Source: Lachnospiraceae bacterium (lineage in GTDB: Bacteria; Bacillota; Clostridia; Lachnospirales; Lachnospiraceae). From it: a stretch of 45,160 nt of DNA. A program made the translations under genes and the position numbers. Shown here piece by piece: positions 33,549 to 43,203 of this stretch. Numbering within the stretch: the first letter of the stretch is position 1; each line of letters begins with the position of its first letter. The notes below the pieces were generated by a model. The model was given only the letters and a program-made list of their open reading frames with translations, ran no database searches and was not told the DNA's origin. The DNA is taken from the NCBI GenBank assembly GCA_900772845.1, contig CAAGSD010000128.1, positions 1-45,160 of the forward strand, read 5' to 3'.

Positions 33549-35189
33549 TCAACGCTGTAGTGGAGCAAACTGTGATGCGATCTGCTCTGCCACACGGATA
33601 CCGTCCATGGCCGCGGAAGTGATTCCTCCGGCATATCCTGCCCCCTCTCCACAGGGATAGCAGCCCCGGATGGCAGACTGTAGTTCTTCATCCCGCTCGA
33701 TCCGCACCGGGGAAGATGTCCTGCTTTCCACACCGGTCAGGATTGCTTGCGGAGAGGCGAAGCCGTGGATCTGTCTGTCAAAACTGTCCATTCCCTCCAC
33801 GAAAGCCTGATTGCACTCTGCCGGAAGGATACCGGTAAGATCCGCCCATTCATAAGCGCCCTTGCACTGTGGCTCCAATGTTTCCGGGGCACTTCTTTGT
33901 ACTCCGTCCGTTTCCGCAAGATGCTCTCCGGTGACTTTCTCCCTGAAATCTCCGTACCGCTGTACCGGCAGTTTTCCATCGCATAATTCATAAGCTCTCT
34001 GTTCCAGTCCCCGCTGGAATTCGATTCCTGCCAGTGGATGACCGGAACCATAATCCATCGGAGTCACCGCCACAATAATGGCGCTGTTGGCATTCTTCCC
34101 GTCCCGGCCGCTGTAGCTCATGCCGTTAACTGCCAGCCGTCCCGGCTCGGAAGATGCGTTGACAACATATCCGCCTGGGCACATGCAGAAAGAATATACC
34201 CCTCTGCCGGTAGTCGTCTTTGCCGTCACCTTATAGGCGGCAGCCCCCAGCCCCTTCACCGTTTCCGCTCCGTACTGGCTTATGTTGATCAGGCTTTGGG
34301 GATGTTCCACACGGAATCCCACGGCAAAAGGCTTCGCCGACATGGGAAACTTTTTCTGATAAAGCATAGAAAAAGTATCTCTGGCGCTGTGTCCGGGAGC
34401 CAGTACCACCTGCTCACAGGGGAGTATTTCGCTGTCATTTACTTTTACTCCTGTGACCTGTCCGTTCTCTGTAAGGATCTCTGTCACCTGACTGTGAAAG
34501 CGGACCTCTCCTCCCAGACGCAGGATTTCTTCCCGCATGCTCTTTACCACTTTGCTTAATACATCTGTGCCGATATGCGGCTTGGCCTGATACAAAATAG
34601 CAGAATCTGCGCCATGTTCTACAAAGGTTTTCAGCACTTCCGTATTTCTACCGTATTTGTCTTTTACCAGGGTATTTAATTTGCCGTCCGAAAAAGTTCC
34701 GGCACCTCCTTCACCGAACTGTACGTTGGAGTCCGGTTTCAGCTTTCCCGTCTGCCAGAACGCTTCCACATCCGCCTGTCTGGCATCCACGTCTGCACCA
34801 CGCTCCAAAATAATGGGAGCATAGCCGTGCTGTGCCAGATAATACCCGCAGAAAAGTCCCGCAGGACCCATTCCGATGATCACAGTGGGATGCTTCTGCT
34901 GCTTCATTCCGCCTACAGGAAACTGATATTCCACTTTTTCGGTCAGCAGCACATTGGCTTTTCCCAGTCTGCGGCAGGCATCCTTATATACTTTTTCTTC
35001 CTTTTTCACCGCCACATTCACACTGTAGCTGTAAAAAAGTTCCGGTTTCTTTCTGGCATCCAGAGACTGTCTGACAATCTGCAATTTAAGAATATCCGCT
35101 TCCGGGATCCGCAGGCTCTGTGCCGTTTTATGTATAAGCTGCTCCTCGGTATGACCTACCGGAAGCTTTAACTGATTCAGTCTGATCAT
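33549..35189 (-). CDS. FAD-dependent dehydrogenase-like protein (COG2509 type)
   Basis: 546 residues. An N-terminal domain of about 100 residues (SVNVAVKKEEKVYKDACRR) precedes the dinucleotide-binding site VIIGMGPAGLFCGYYLAQHG; then GEGGAGTFSDGKL, APGHSARDTF, and the C-terminal CGEGAGYAGGITSAA FAD-contact segment. These are typical of the uncharacterised flavoprotein group COG2509. Reaction unknown. Start at 35189 chosen because GAGG lies 6 bases before it; the open frame runs on to 35261. Confidence 0.85.
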   Translation of the reverse strand: MIRLNQLKLPVGHTEEQLIHKTAQSLRIPEADILKLQIVRQSLDARKKPELFYSYSVNVAVKKEEKVYKDACRRLGKANVLLTEKVEYQFPVGGMKQQKHPTVIIGMGPAGLFCGYYLAQHGYAPIILERGADVDARQADVEAFWQTGKLKPDSNVQFGEGGAGTFSDGKLNTLVKDKYGRNTEVLKTFVEHGADSAILYQAKPHIGTDVLSKVVKSMREEILRLGGEVRFHSQVTEILTENGQVTGVKVNDSEILPCEQVVLAPGHSARDTFSMLYQKKFPMSAKPFAVGFRVEHPQSLINISQYGAETVKGLGAAAYKVTAKTTTGRGVYSFCMCPGGYVVNASSEPGRLAVNGMSYSGRDGKNANSAIIVAVTPMDYGSGHPLAGIEFQRGLEQRAYELCDGKLPVQRYGDFREKVTGEHLAETDGVQRSAPETLEPQCKGAYEWADLTGILPAECNQAFVEGMDSFDRQIHGFASPQAILTGVESRTSSPVRIERDEELQSAIRGCYPCGEGAGYAGGITSAAMDGIRVAEQIASQFAPLQR

Positions 35190-35287
35190 TTTCATCCTCA
35201 TATCTTTCAATGACCTGTCGCCTTTCCTGGGCTTTTGCGCCAAACACAGGCATAAAGTCACGTATAAAAAAATGATTTGTAACTATT

Positions 35288-36514
35288 TTACACTAACGCC
35301 GCATGGTATCCCGCCAGATAGCCGCTGCTCCAGGCCCATTGCAGATTGTAGCCTCCGCATCGGCCATCCACGTCCAGGATCTCCCCCGCAAAATAGACCC
35401 CTGAGCAGATCTTTGATTCCATAGTAGGCTTTACTTCCCGTACATCTACGCCTCCGGCGGATACCTGTGCATTTTCGTAAGGATTGCTCTCTGTGATATG
35501 CAGCCGTAAGTTACGGCAAAGTCCGTAGAAATTGCGGATCTTTTCCTCCGGGATCTCCTGCATGGGTGTAGCCAGACGAATCCCTGCTATTTTTAATAAT
35601 GCTGAAGTCAGCTTTTTATGTAACATACCGGTAAAGAATTCCTCTGCTGTCCGGTCTCCCTGTAACAGTTTCCGCCCTGCCTGTAATTCCTCATAGCTTT
35701 CCTGTGTCAGATCCGGCAAAAAATCAAGCTGCACCGTCACATTCTGCCTCTCACGGAGCAGATAGTTCACCGTACGGCTGAGCTGGAACACCGGGATCCC
35801 GGAGATTCCGTAATCCGTCAACTGTAATTCTCCCCGTTCTCTGCAGACTTCCCGACCGTCACAGGAAATCCGGATCTCACTGTCCGCTCTGACACCAGCG
35901 ATGCCCTTTAACAGATCTGTCTCCTGACAGCGCAGCTGCACCAGTGCAGGCACGGTAGGGATGCAGTTATGTCCCAGTTTTTTTGCAATTTTAAAGCCAC
36001 TGCCATCGGATCCGGTACCCGGTGCCGCTTTTCCGCCGCAGGTTACGATCACCGCATCGAACTGCCATGTCTTTTCTCCGTCACTGACCTGCAGCCTTCC
36101 CGAATCCAGCCGTTGCACCTTTGTGATCTTGCATTGATATAAAATCTCCACACCAAGTGCCTGTAATTCATAGCGCAGTACATCCAGTACCGCAGCCGCC
36201 TGTTCACTCACCGGATAGAGATAGCCGTTTTTCTCTTTTACCATCAGTCCGATACTTTGAAAAAAACGTACGGTATCTTCCGTATCAAAGCGCTCCAAAG
36301 CATCCCGGATCCATTCCGGATCTCCGCCGTGATAACATTCCACAGAAAGCGCACGGTTCCCAAGATTGCATTTTCCGTTTCCTGTCTGCAATATTTTCTT
36401 TCCCACACGGTCATTGCGTTCCAGGATCGTCACCTGTGCACCCTCTTTTGCCGCAGTAATGGCCGCTATCATTCCGGCAGCACCGCCGCCGATCACACCG
36501 ATCTGTCTCTTCAT
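35288..36514 (-). CDS. HI0933/BaiN-like NAD(P)/FAD-dependent oxidoreductase
   Basis: 408 residues. FAD site IGVIGGGAAGMIAAI at the N-terminus, then RNDRVGKKILQTGNGKCNLGN, and the C-terminal AGGVDVREVKPTMESK...GLYFAGE-type segment, here CSGVYFAGEILDVDGRCGGYNLQWA. This is the flavoprotein family that includes BaiN; a bile-acid role cannot be concluded from sequence alone. ATG at 36514 after AAAGGTG; the frame is open to 36589. It starts 22 bases after the BofC-like gene. Confidence 0.88.
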   Translation of the reverse strand: MKRQIGVIGGGAAGMIAAITAAKEGAQVTILERNDRVGKKILQTGNGKCNLGNRALSVECYHGGDPEWIRDALERFDTEDTVRFFQSIGLMVKEKNGYLYPVSEQAAAVLDVLRYELQALGVEILYQCKITKVQRLDSGRLQVSDGEKTWQFDAVIVTCGGKAAPGTGSDGSGFKIAKKLGHNCIPTVPALVQLRCQETDLLKGIAGVRADSEIRISCDGREVCRERGELQLTDYGISGIPVFQLSRTVNYLLRERQNVTVQLDFLPDLTQESYEELQAGRKLLQGDRTAEEFFTGMLHKKLTSALLKIAGIRLATPMQEIPEEKIRNFYGLCRNLRLHITESNPYENAQVSAGGVDVREVKPTMESKICSGVYFAGEILDVDGRCGGYNLQWAWSSGYLAGYHAALV

Positions 36515-36536
36515 CTGTATCACCTTTACCATACTC

Positions 36537-37211
36537 TTATGAGGAATACGTTTCCAAAAAATCATATAATGCTTCTTCATCCGGAACAAACAGCATGTCC
36601 ATGATCTGCAGCTGTATCTGTTCCGGTAATTCTTCCAGTAAAATTCCGGTATTGATATATATCGTGGATCTGTCCTCCAGATATACTACCACTTCATTGT
36701 CCGACACTGCCAGATAAAAGCTTTCACTTGGCTGGACATAGCGATAGTCCATACGGATCACGACCTTTTCTCTGGAGAAAGATAATACCTCCAGTCCCAC
36801 AAAGCCACGTTCCCTCTCCGACAGCGGCGGGTGAGCTGCGTAAAGATCCATGGTCTCCAAAAAATTTTCTCTGTTCATACCGATATATTTATGTGGGATC
36901 TTCCAGGTGGTCTCCACGGTGGTCCCACGTATAATATCTGTCTCTTCCAGTACATATTCGGTATCCGCACAGAGTGTTTCCCCTAAGCCGGCCACGGCAA
37001 CACTTTCTGTCGCTGCGCCAGTTCCTTCTTTGGAGAAACCTGCATTTTCTCCGGAATACGGCAATGTCTGAATACTTTCATTCTTATCCTGCTTATCCTG
37101 CCATTGTCCGGGATAGAAAAAACGACTGCCACAGACCCCCAGGAAAATTCCCAGACTGAAAAACAAACCCGGAATTACAAAAAAGTAACTGATACGTTTT
37201 ACAAATTTCAT
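36537..37211 (-). CDS. Membrane-anchored protein with BofC-like C-terminal region
   Basis: 224 residues. One N-terminal membrane helix (about 8-28), a polar linker, then a domain ending SFYLAVSDNEVVVYLEDRSTIYINTGILLEELPEQIQLQIMDMLFV...LYDFLETYSS. This ending resembles the small C-terminal domain of BofC-type proteins, which act in the space between mother cell and forespore, but the match is by eye and weak. Likely extracytoplasmic. ATG after GAGG. Confidence 0.6.
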   Translation of the reverse strand: MKFVKRISYFFVIPGLFFSLGIFLGVCGSRFFYPGQWQDKQDKNESIQTLPYSGENAGFSKEGTGAATESVAVAGLGETLCADTEYVLEETDIIRGTTVETTWKIPHKYIGMNRENFLETMDLYAAHPPLSERERGFVGLEVLSFSREKVVIRMDYRYVQPSESFYLAVSDNEVVVYLEDRSTIYINTGILLEELPEQIQLQIMDMLFVPDEEALYDFLETYSS

Positions 37212-37295
37212 ACTGCCTCACATCCATGCTGTCAATGTTGACTCTTTGTATCAGTATCAGTTATTTTATCGAAAATATACACCCGTAAAACAGTT

Positions 37296-38894
37296 TTAAA
37301 GCAACCTGAGTGCTTTTCCCAGCATCCGGAATAATTTGCCGCCGGGAACATAGGTCAGATCCTGTCCCCGGAAGCTGCGCAGCAATAAAAGTAAAAACCA
37401 GTAGATGACTCCTGTGATCACCAGTCCCAAAAGCACCGTTACCAGTGCTCCCAGATGTGGCAGACAGAGTTTCTCCAGCCCAAAAGCCAGCAATCCGCAG
37501 GCACAACAGCTTCCGGCGGGAATTGCCAGCGTCCGCAGCAGATCCGGCCAGGTCTTCATGCGAAGGCAGGTGAGAACTCCAAGTACCAGGCTTCCTGCTG
37601 CTGTTCCCAGTACCAGACTTAAGGGCAGCACCGTTGAAGTATTTCCGGCATTCAGAAAAATCACCAGTGCAACAATGCTTACAATATCCATGATTCCGTA
37701 TCCAATGAAAAGCAGATGCTTTTCACTGCGCATCTCCAGAAGATTCGAAAAATAGAACAAAAGCAACAACCATAGAACCAGAGACGATCCCGTGGTGAAA
37801 GCTCCCGTAAGTGTTGTCGACGCAGACAGATCCAGTACCTGTGAAAGCGGTATCGCCATCACAGCGATCAACGCAGTGAAAAAGAAACCGTGTACCACAG
37901 CCCCCTGTATTCCTGCCTGGAATGCGGTTTTTGCATATCTTTCTTCTTTTTTACGGATATGACTGCCGGTTCTGGCGATGCCGGGCAGACTTCCCACATT
38001 GATGATTGCCGTAAGCAGCAATATCATTGTCAGATATCTGCCAATAAAAACACCATATGCAGAGATGGATGCATACATATCCTCTGCTCTTTTCTGGAAG
38101 AACAACAATCCCATCCATAACGGCAGCAGCAACAGCAGATCTCTGAGAATATCTCCACTCATAGGGATCAATAAGGTCCGTAGCTGCATAAAAAAGGAAT
38201 CTGTTCCCTTCATGCCGTTTTCTGCTTCTGTCCTGCCGGACATACTGCCGCGATAGATCACAAAGACAAATAATAATATCAGTACTTCCGCAAACAATAT
38301 TCCCAATGCAATGCCCATGGCACCATACATGGATGTAAAGTCCGTTCTTTTCAGCAGAAGGCTTACCTTTTCCCCGTAGCCCCTGAAAATTCCAAGGAAC
38401 AACAGCCCAAATCCCAGAGAAAATACCTGTCGTAATACAGCGGCTACCGCTGAGGGCAGTTCTGAGCCTTCACTCTGAAAATATCCCAGAAATACCGACT
38501 GAATACAGCGGAGAAACAGTGCAGGACATAAGATCCACAGGATCATACTTCCATAGGGCACCAAAAAAACCTTTTCCAAAAGCATCCAGCCCAGCCCCGC
38601 ACAAAGCAGCGTCCCCAAAAGGCCTTCCACGATCTGGAAAATCATCATGTTCTTTCGTATTTTCGAAACATTGCGATATTGTCCCTTGGCATTTCTTCCC
38701 CGGAGCATCCTGCCCATTCTGTCCGGCAGATTTTTCCCGGTAAGCACCCAGAACAGGGCAAATACCAGAACAGCCGCCGCCAGATATCCCAGACCGTTAT
38801 CTCCGATGCTTTTCCCGAACACCCAGATATTGATACAGACAAGGACATAGGAAAAACTCTGTATTTGTCTTCTTTTTACTTCCACCTGATTCAT
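37296..38894 (-). CDS. MOP-superfamily lipid/polysaccharide flippase-like protein
   Basis: 532 residues with about 13-14 hydrophobic helices spread evenly, a pattern of the MviN/SpoVB/Wzx flippase superfamily. The family motifs are weak: the first helix pair starts RRQIQSFSYVLVCINIWVFGKSIGDNGLGYLAAA, and charged loops such as FQSEGSELPSAVAAVLRQVFSL fit the superfamily. Substrate unknown. It follows ybeY by 33 bases. Confidence 0.72.
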   Translation of the reverse strand: MNQVEVKRRQIQSFSYVLVCINIWVFGKSIGDNGLGYLAAAVLVFALFWVLTGKNLPDRMGRMLRGRNAKGQYRNVSKIRKNMMIFQIVEGLLGTLLCAGLGWMLLEKVFLVPYGSMILWILCPALFLRCIQSVFLGYFQSEGSELPSAVAAVLRQVFSLGFGLLFLGIFRGYGEKVSLLLKRTDFTSMYGAMGIALGILFAEVLILLFVFVIYRGSMSGRTEAENGMKGTDSFFMQLRTLLIPMSGDILRDLLLLLPLWMGLLFFQKRAEDMYASISAYGVFIGRYLTMILLLTAIINVGSLPGIARTGSHIRKKEERYAKTAFQAGIQGAVVHGFFFTALIAVMAIPLSQVLDLSASTTLTGAFTTGSSLVLWLLLLFYFSNLLEMRSEKHLLFIGYGIMDIVSIVALVIFLNAGNTSTVLPLSLVLGTAAGSLVLGVLTCLRMKTWPDLLRTLAIPAGSCCACGLLAFGLEKLCLPHLGALVTVLLGLVITGVIYWFLLLLLRSFRGQDLTYVPGGKLFRMLGKALRLL

Positions 38895-38927
38895 GTAAGC
38901 TACCTTTACGTGTATGACACGCCCTTT

Positions 38928-39443
38928 TTAATCTCTTGTAATTCCAAGGGATGCGAGGACCTGCTCCTGCTTTGCCTCCATTACCTTTGCTTCCTCCTCT
39001 TCCATGTGGTCGTATCCGCACAGATGAAGCATACTGTGAGCTACCAGAAAAGCAAACTCCCTCTTCTGGCTGTGTCCATAGCTTTCCGCCTGCTCTTTGA
39101 CCTTGTCCACGGAAATAATAATATCACCCAGGATCAATTCCCCGGTATCCGGATCAAAATAATCTGCCTCTCTGTCCTCAGAAATCTCAAAATCCCCAGG
39201 GACATCAAAATCCAGATTGGGGAACGACAGGACATCCGTTTCTCTGTCAATATTCCGGTATTCCTTGTTATAAGCATGAATTCCATCGTTGTCCGTGAGA
39301 AGTACATTCAACTGGATCTCGTAGGGACATCCCTCCATATCCAGGACTGCTGTTGCCACCTGCTCTACGGTCTCCTCTATGGGAAAGCTGTTTTCCCCAT
39401 TTGAAAATGTTTCGTCGGTTTCATTTTCAGTATAAAAAGTCAT
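38928..39443 (-). CDS. ybeY: Endoribonuclease YbeY
   Basis: 171 residues. The zinc site HSMLHLCGYDH (HxxxHxxxxxH) is near residue 140, and the N-terminal part carries the NxxYRxID pattern (NKEYRNIDRETDVLSFP). Needed for 16S rRNA 3' end maturation and ribosome quality control. ATG at 39443 after GGAGGAG; it overlaps the end of the PgpH-like gene by 17 bases. The frame stays open upstream to 39614, but that part is out-of-frame coding sequence of the neighbour. Confidence 0.96.
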   Translation of the reverse strand: MTFYTENETDETFSNGENSFPIEETVEQVATAVLDMEGCPYEIQLNVLLTDNDGIHAYNKEYRNIDRETDVLSFPNLDFDVPGDFEISEDREADYFDPDTGELILGDIIISVDKVKEQAESYGHSQKREFAFLVAHSMLHLCGYDHMEEEEAKVMEAKQEQVLASLGITRD

Positions 39444-40602
39444 AGTATAATTTCTCCTCCTTAAATATCTTCTGCATCTGGTTCCAGTCCCGTAAGGACA
39501 GATCACAGTCGCCAAAGATCCCCTTCTCCCGGATCCGATCAAAGATTCTGTCGATGATCTGCTCGTAATCCGGCTTTTTCTCCGGCTCCTTCTGTAGCAG
39601 CAGAAGGATGGCACTGACTACCGCATCGGAACAATACAGCACTGCTGTCTCGGCCTTTCTGTATTTTTTCGTTCCCTTATATTCCTCAAGGATCTCTGCA
39701 GCACCTGCGGGAAAATGCATTCCCGGAGTCTCCTGCATAAGATCCCAGCCTTTTCTGTGATAGAGTCCGGCACATTTCAGGGCATCCTTGTCAAGCTCCA
39801 GCTTGTTTGCGATTCTTTCACAGAAATACGCCGTATGTACGCACAAAAAATATTCTGAACGATCCTCTTCCCGGTATTTTATCAACACCTGATTCTCCGT
39901 ATCATTTAATTCCAGATATTTTACCCGATCCCGGAATACCACAGTTCCGGAAAAAATCTTCAGGATCCCAAGAAGCAATATTCCCGATACGATCAGATTT
40001 GCCGCCGGTACCAGAAACTGTTCCAGACTCAGATGTTCATTGGCCAGCAATACCACATTGGCGACTTCACATAAAAGCAGGCATAACAGCGATAAAAACA
40101 GTGGAATTCCGATAGCAAATTCCTGTTCCAGATGCTGGAACAGACAGGCGGCGAAAACACCGCTGATAAAATATAGGAAAAAAATGCCTACAGATTGTCC
40201 CCACAATGTGGCGATCATAAGGAATACATCGGAAAAGACAATTCCCACAGGTAAGTTGCTGAACAGGGATAATAAAACAAAAACCGCCAGAAACGGCCAG
40301 CCTCCTGCCGGAAGAAATGCACAGGCTGCAGAAAACACAAAACTGCACCAGACGGCGATCCAGAACCGCATTGGGTGTTCTCCGTTGTCGTAATCCAGAT
40401 GATGATCCAGGACTTCTCTGCGCAGGATAAAGCCTGCCACAGCCAGTCCCAATGCTGCCATCACAGCATCCCGCAGAGCATTTTCCACTGACAACTGTTT
40501 TCCCCAAAGTCCTAGTCCGTAGACAGCGGCACTTCCTGCCAGTACCGTAAGGATCTCCGGCAGCAAAAATACCAGGAATCCATTTTTTTCTTTGTTTTTC
40601 AT
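39427..40602 (-). CDS. Shortened PgpH-like (7TM-HD) protein with broken HD motif
   Basis: 391 residues against about 700 for B. subtilis YqfF/PgpH, the c-di-AMP phosphodiesterase normally found in this position between phoH and ybeY. The large extracytoplasmic 7TMR-HDED domain is missing. Residues about 10-215 hold some seven membrane helices; the rest is an HD-like domain in which the leading His is kept (VHTAYF, His256), but the HD pair reads HR (GLYHRKGW, His282-Arg283). The frame is intact with no stops, so it is retained, but hydrolase activity is unlikely. ATG after AGGAAAC, 2 bases past the phoH stop. Confidence 0.8.
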   Translation of the reverse strand: MKNKEKNGFLVFLLPEILTVLAGSAAVYGLGLWGKQLSVENALRDAVMAALGLAVAGFILRREVLDHHLDYDNGEHPMRFWIAVWCSFVFSAACAFLPAGGWPFLAVFVLLSLFSNLPVGIVFSDVFLMIATLWGQSVGIFFLYFISGVFAACLFQHLEQEFAIGIPLFLSLLCLLLCEVANVVLLANEHLSLEQFLVPAANLIVSGILLLGILKIFSGTVVFRDRVKYLELNDTENQVLIKYREEDRSEYFLCVHTAYFCERIANKLELDKDALKCAGLYHRKGWDLMQETPGMHFPAGAAEILEEYKGTKKYRKAETAVLYCSDAVVSAILLLLQKEPEKKPDYEQIIDRIFDRIREKGIFGDCDLSLRDWNQMQKIFKEEKLYYDFLY

Positions 40603-40604
40603 AG

Positions 40605-41618
40605 TTATCTGTTTCCTTTATCCGGACGTTTGTTTAATCTCGGGCTCTTTTTACTTTTAGCTGCCCGGGCTTCATAATCATCATAGGCTTTTACGATTTT
40701 CTGCACCAGGGGGTGTCTTACCACATCCTTACTGGTCAGGGTACAAAAAGCAATATCATCGATCTTTTGCAAAACTCTCGTTGCTACATCCAGACCGGAT
40801 TTGGTGCCCACGGGAAGATCCTTCTGGGAAGAGTCACCCGTCACGATCACCTTTGAGCCAAAGCCGATACGGGTCAGGAACATTTTCATCTGTGCCGGGG
40901 TCGTATTCTGAGCCTCATCCAGAATAATATAGGCATTGTCCAGCGTCCGGCCTCTCATGTAGGCAAGCGGTGCCACTTCGATCAGTCCCTTTTCCATATT
41001 TTTGGCAAAGCTTTCCGCTCCCATGATCTGATACAGGGCATCATACAAGGGACGCAGATACGGGTCTACCTTACTCTGCAGATCACCGGGCAAAAATCCC
41101 AGCTTTTCTCCGGCTTCAATGGCCGGTCTGGTCAGGATGATCCGGCTGACTTCGTTATTTTTAAAGGCGGTAATGGCCATCGCCATGGCCAGATAAGTCT
41201 TACCGGTACCGGCGGGTCCCAGTCCGAAGACAATCATGTTCTTGCGGATGGCATCCACATAAGCCTTCTGACCCAGGGTCTTGGGCTTGATCGGCTTTCC
41301 GCTGATGGTATGGCAGATGCAGTCTGCATCCATCTCCATCAGTTTTTCCTCCTGGTCTTCTTTGCCCATTTCAATGGCATAATCCACACTCTGTTCCTCA
41401 ATCTCATTACCATGGTCAGACAATGCGGTCAGCTGTTTTAATACCCGGGAAGCCTTCGCAGCATTTTCTTCCTCGCCGTTGATCATTACGCTGCCGTTAC
41501 GGTCTACGATAGTTACCTGAAAATCCTGTTCCAGCTTCTTGATGTATGCATCCTGCATACCGAAGATCTTCTGCATCTGTTCTGTATCCATTTCCAGACG
41601 GATCGCTGTCACACTCAT
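40605..41618 (-). CDS. phoH: PhoH-like ATPase
   Basis: 337 residues, usual length. An N-terminal KH-like segment (LEQDFQVTIVDRNGSVMING) precedes the PhoH ATPase: Walker A GPAGTGKT (134-141), Walker B IILDEAQN (231-238), and TGDSSQKDLP. RNA-linked role with YbeY is suggested by conserved neighbourhood. Starts 7 bases after yqfD. Ribosome site GAGG is 12 bases upstream. Confidence 0.95.
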   Translation of the reverse strand: MSVTAIRLEMDTEQMQKIFGMQDAYIKKLEQDFQVTIVDRNGSVMINGEEENAAKASRVLKQLTALSDHGNEIEEQSVDYAIEMGKEDQEEKLMEMDADCICHTISGKPIKPKTLGQKAYVDAIRKNMIVFGLGPAGTGKTYLAMAMAITAFKNNEVSRIILTRPAIEAGEKLGFLPGDLQSKVDPYLRPLYDALYQIMGAESFAKNMEKGLIEVAPLAYMRGRTLDNAYIILDEAQNTTPAQMKMFLTRIGFGSKVIVTGDSSQKDLPVGTKSGLDVATRVLQKIDDIAFCTLTSKDVVRHPLVQKIVKAYDDYEARAAKSKKSPRLNKRPDKGNR

Positions 41619-41625
41619 TTATGTC

Positions 41626-42861
41626 TTAATCCTCATTTCTGTCCAAATCTTCTGCTCCGGTATCCTCCGCCTGGGAATCTACCAGACTGACTGCTGCCTC
41701 CCGCAGTAAAAATTCCCCATGTACGGTCCACCCGGCGCACTTTGTTTCTATTTTAACATCTTTCGAGATTATTTGTACCCCTTTTTCATCTAAAGTTGCA
41801 AGAAAATCCATGATTTTTTTCTGTAAAACCGTTTCCGCTTCCGGTGTCGTATAACAATATTCTGTTTTCTGATACTCTCTGTAAGTGATTTTACCAATGG
41901 TACAGGGAATATGCAGGTATGTAAGTGCCCGGATGGGACAGGTCTCCAGAACACTGTCATATTGCAGAAACTTCACATTCCGCTCCGGCTTCCATTCCCG
42001 GTCACCGAAATGAATAAAATAAAATATCTTCTGTCTTCCGGTATATTGTTTTCTGATATAATCCGTTGGAAGATATGCCTGAAAAGTTCCTATATGTTCC
42101 AGGGTAATATCCGCATCTGATGTCACCGGACGATATTCCCTGACAGTTCCGTCCTCCGCATAAATAGGAATCCGCCCTTCCACCAGCAGATCCCCTTTTG
42201 CCACTTCACAGCCCACGGATACTTTCGGAACACCGCAGCGGACTATCATATCCGTAATAACTCCATCGTACTGCGCCACCAGATCTTTCCCGTTTTCTGT
42301 CGTGTCCGGTACCGTCTGAGGAACCGGCATATCATTTTCCTTTACTTCGATCACAAGTCTGGTCCCGTCCAGACGTCCGGAGGTCCAGGTGACCTGCGAA
42401 AATTTCCGCCTGATCTGTTTTTCCAGTTCCCCGATATCCAATTCACTTCTGCGCATTCCGGTACAGACTCCCTCCTGCTCCAGAAAAGAAAAAAAAACGT
42501 CATCCGTCACCTGGTAATTGCCGGTGACCTGAATGTCCCATACGAACAGAGACGAGAGCATCCAGAATATCACCGTCAGAAACAGCCCCATCAGAAATGC
42601 CTTCCTGCGAAGCATTCCCGGTACAAAAAAGGGTAGTCCATATCTTTCCGATATGACTACCCGGACTTTTGTCTTTCTGGCGATAGGCCGCAGTCCGTAA
42701 AAAGACTGCAGGCTGACACACATGGTATAGACTTCTTCCTGTTTTTCTATATTCCACAGTAAAATTCCCTTATTGCTGCACAGATTGATAAATCTCTGCG
42801 GTGCAAAGCCCCATATGCGAATCTTCACATAGCCCTGCAGACGTTTGACCCACTCCGTCAT
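41626..42861 (-). CDS. yqfD: Sporulation protein YqfD
   Basis: 411 residues. N-terminal cytosolic part, a membrane helix around residue 90-110 (MGLFLTVIFWMLSSLFVW), then a large outer domain beginning DIQVTGNYQVTDDVFFSFLEQEGVCTGMRRSELD, typical of YqfD. Mother-cell sporulation role in the SigE regulon of B. subtilis. ATG after GAGAGG, 24 bases after yqfC. Confidence 0.92.
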   Translation of the reverse strand: MTEWVKRLQGYVKIRIWGFAPQRFINLCSNKGILLWNIEKQEEVYTMCVSLQSFYGLRPIARKTKVRVVISERYGLPFFVPGMLRRKAFLMGLFLTVIFWMLSSLFVWDIQVTGNYQVTDDVFFSFLEQEGVCTGMRRSELDIGELEKQIRRKFSQVTWTSGRLDGTRLVIEVKENDMPVPQTVPDTTENGKDLVAQYDGVITDMIVRCGVPKVSVGCEVAKGDLLVEGRIPIYAEDGTVREYRPVTSDADITLEHIGTFQAYLPTDYIRKQYTGRQKIFYFIHFGDREWKPERNVKFLQYDSVLETCPIRALTYLHIPCTIGKITYREYQKTEYCYTTPEAETVLQKKIMDFLATLDEKGVQIISKDVKIETKCAGWTVHGEFLLREAAVSLVDSQAEDTGAEDLDRNED

Positions 42862-42885
42862 CCTATTAACCTCTCATCCAGATGA

Positions 42886-43170
42886 TTATTCACGCAAATA
42901 TCGCAGTACACTGATATTTCCGCTGATCTTCATATCTTCATTGGTATAATAGTCGATGGAAAGTCTCGTTCCCTCCAGACATACCTGACAGGTCTTGGCC
43001 TGCAACAGGATCCGCTCTCCGGTATACTCCAGGATCCCTCTGTAATTTTCAATCCAGACCTCGGAATTTCCCGTCAGTGTCACCCGCAGTGCTCCCATAC
43101 AGACATCCTTGGGTAACTGCAGAGAATCAACCCATTTTTCTTTTTTCGATTGCGTTTTCTTCATTTTCAT
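42886..43170 (-). CDS. yqfC: YabP/YqfC family sporulation protein
   Basis: 94 residues. SLQLPKDVCMGALRVTLTGNSEVWIENYRGILEYT is the YabP/YqfC domain. It comes directly before yqfD, as in other spore formers. The ATG has no recognisable ribosome site, so expression may be low, or the start may be the second Met. It follows the pyrimidine phosphorylase gene by 33 bases. Confidence 0.88.
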   Translation of the reverse strand: MKMKKTQSKKEKWVDSLQLPKDVCMGALRVTLTGNSEVWIENYRGILEYTGERILLQAKTCQVCLEGTRLSIDYYTNEDMKISGNISVLRYLRE

Positions 43171-43203
43171 ATAAAACTATATGAAAACAGGCTGCAAAAT
43201 ATG

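Noticed and set aside
39427..40602. Frameshifted pgpH pseudogene
   Set aside because: The frame is continuous, has a proper ribosome site and start next to phoH, and is overlapped by ybeY as an intact gene would be.
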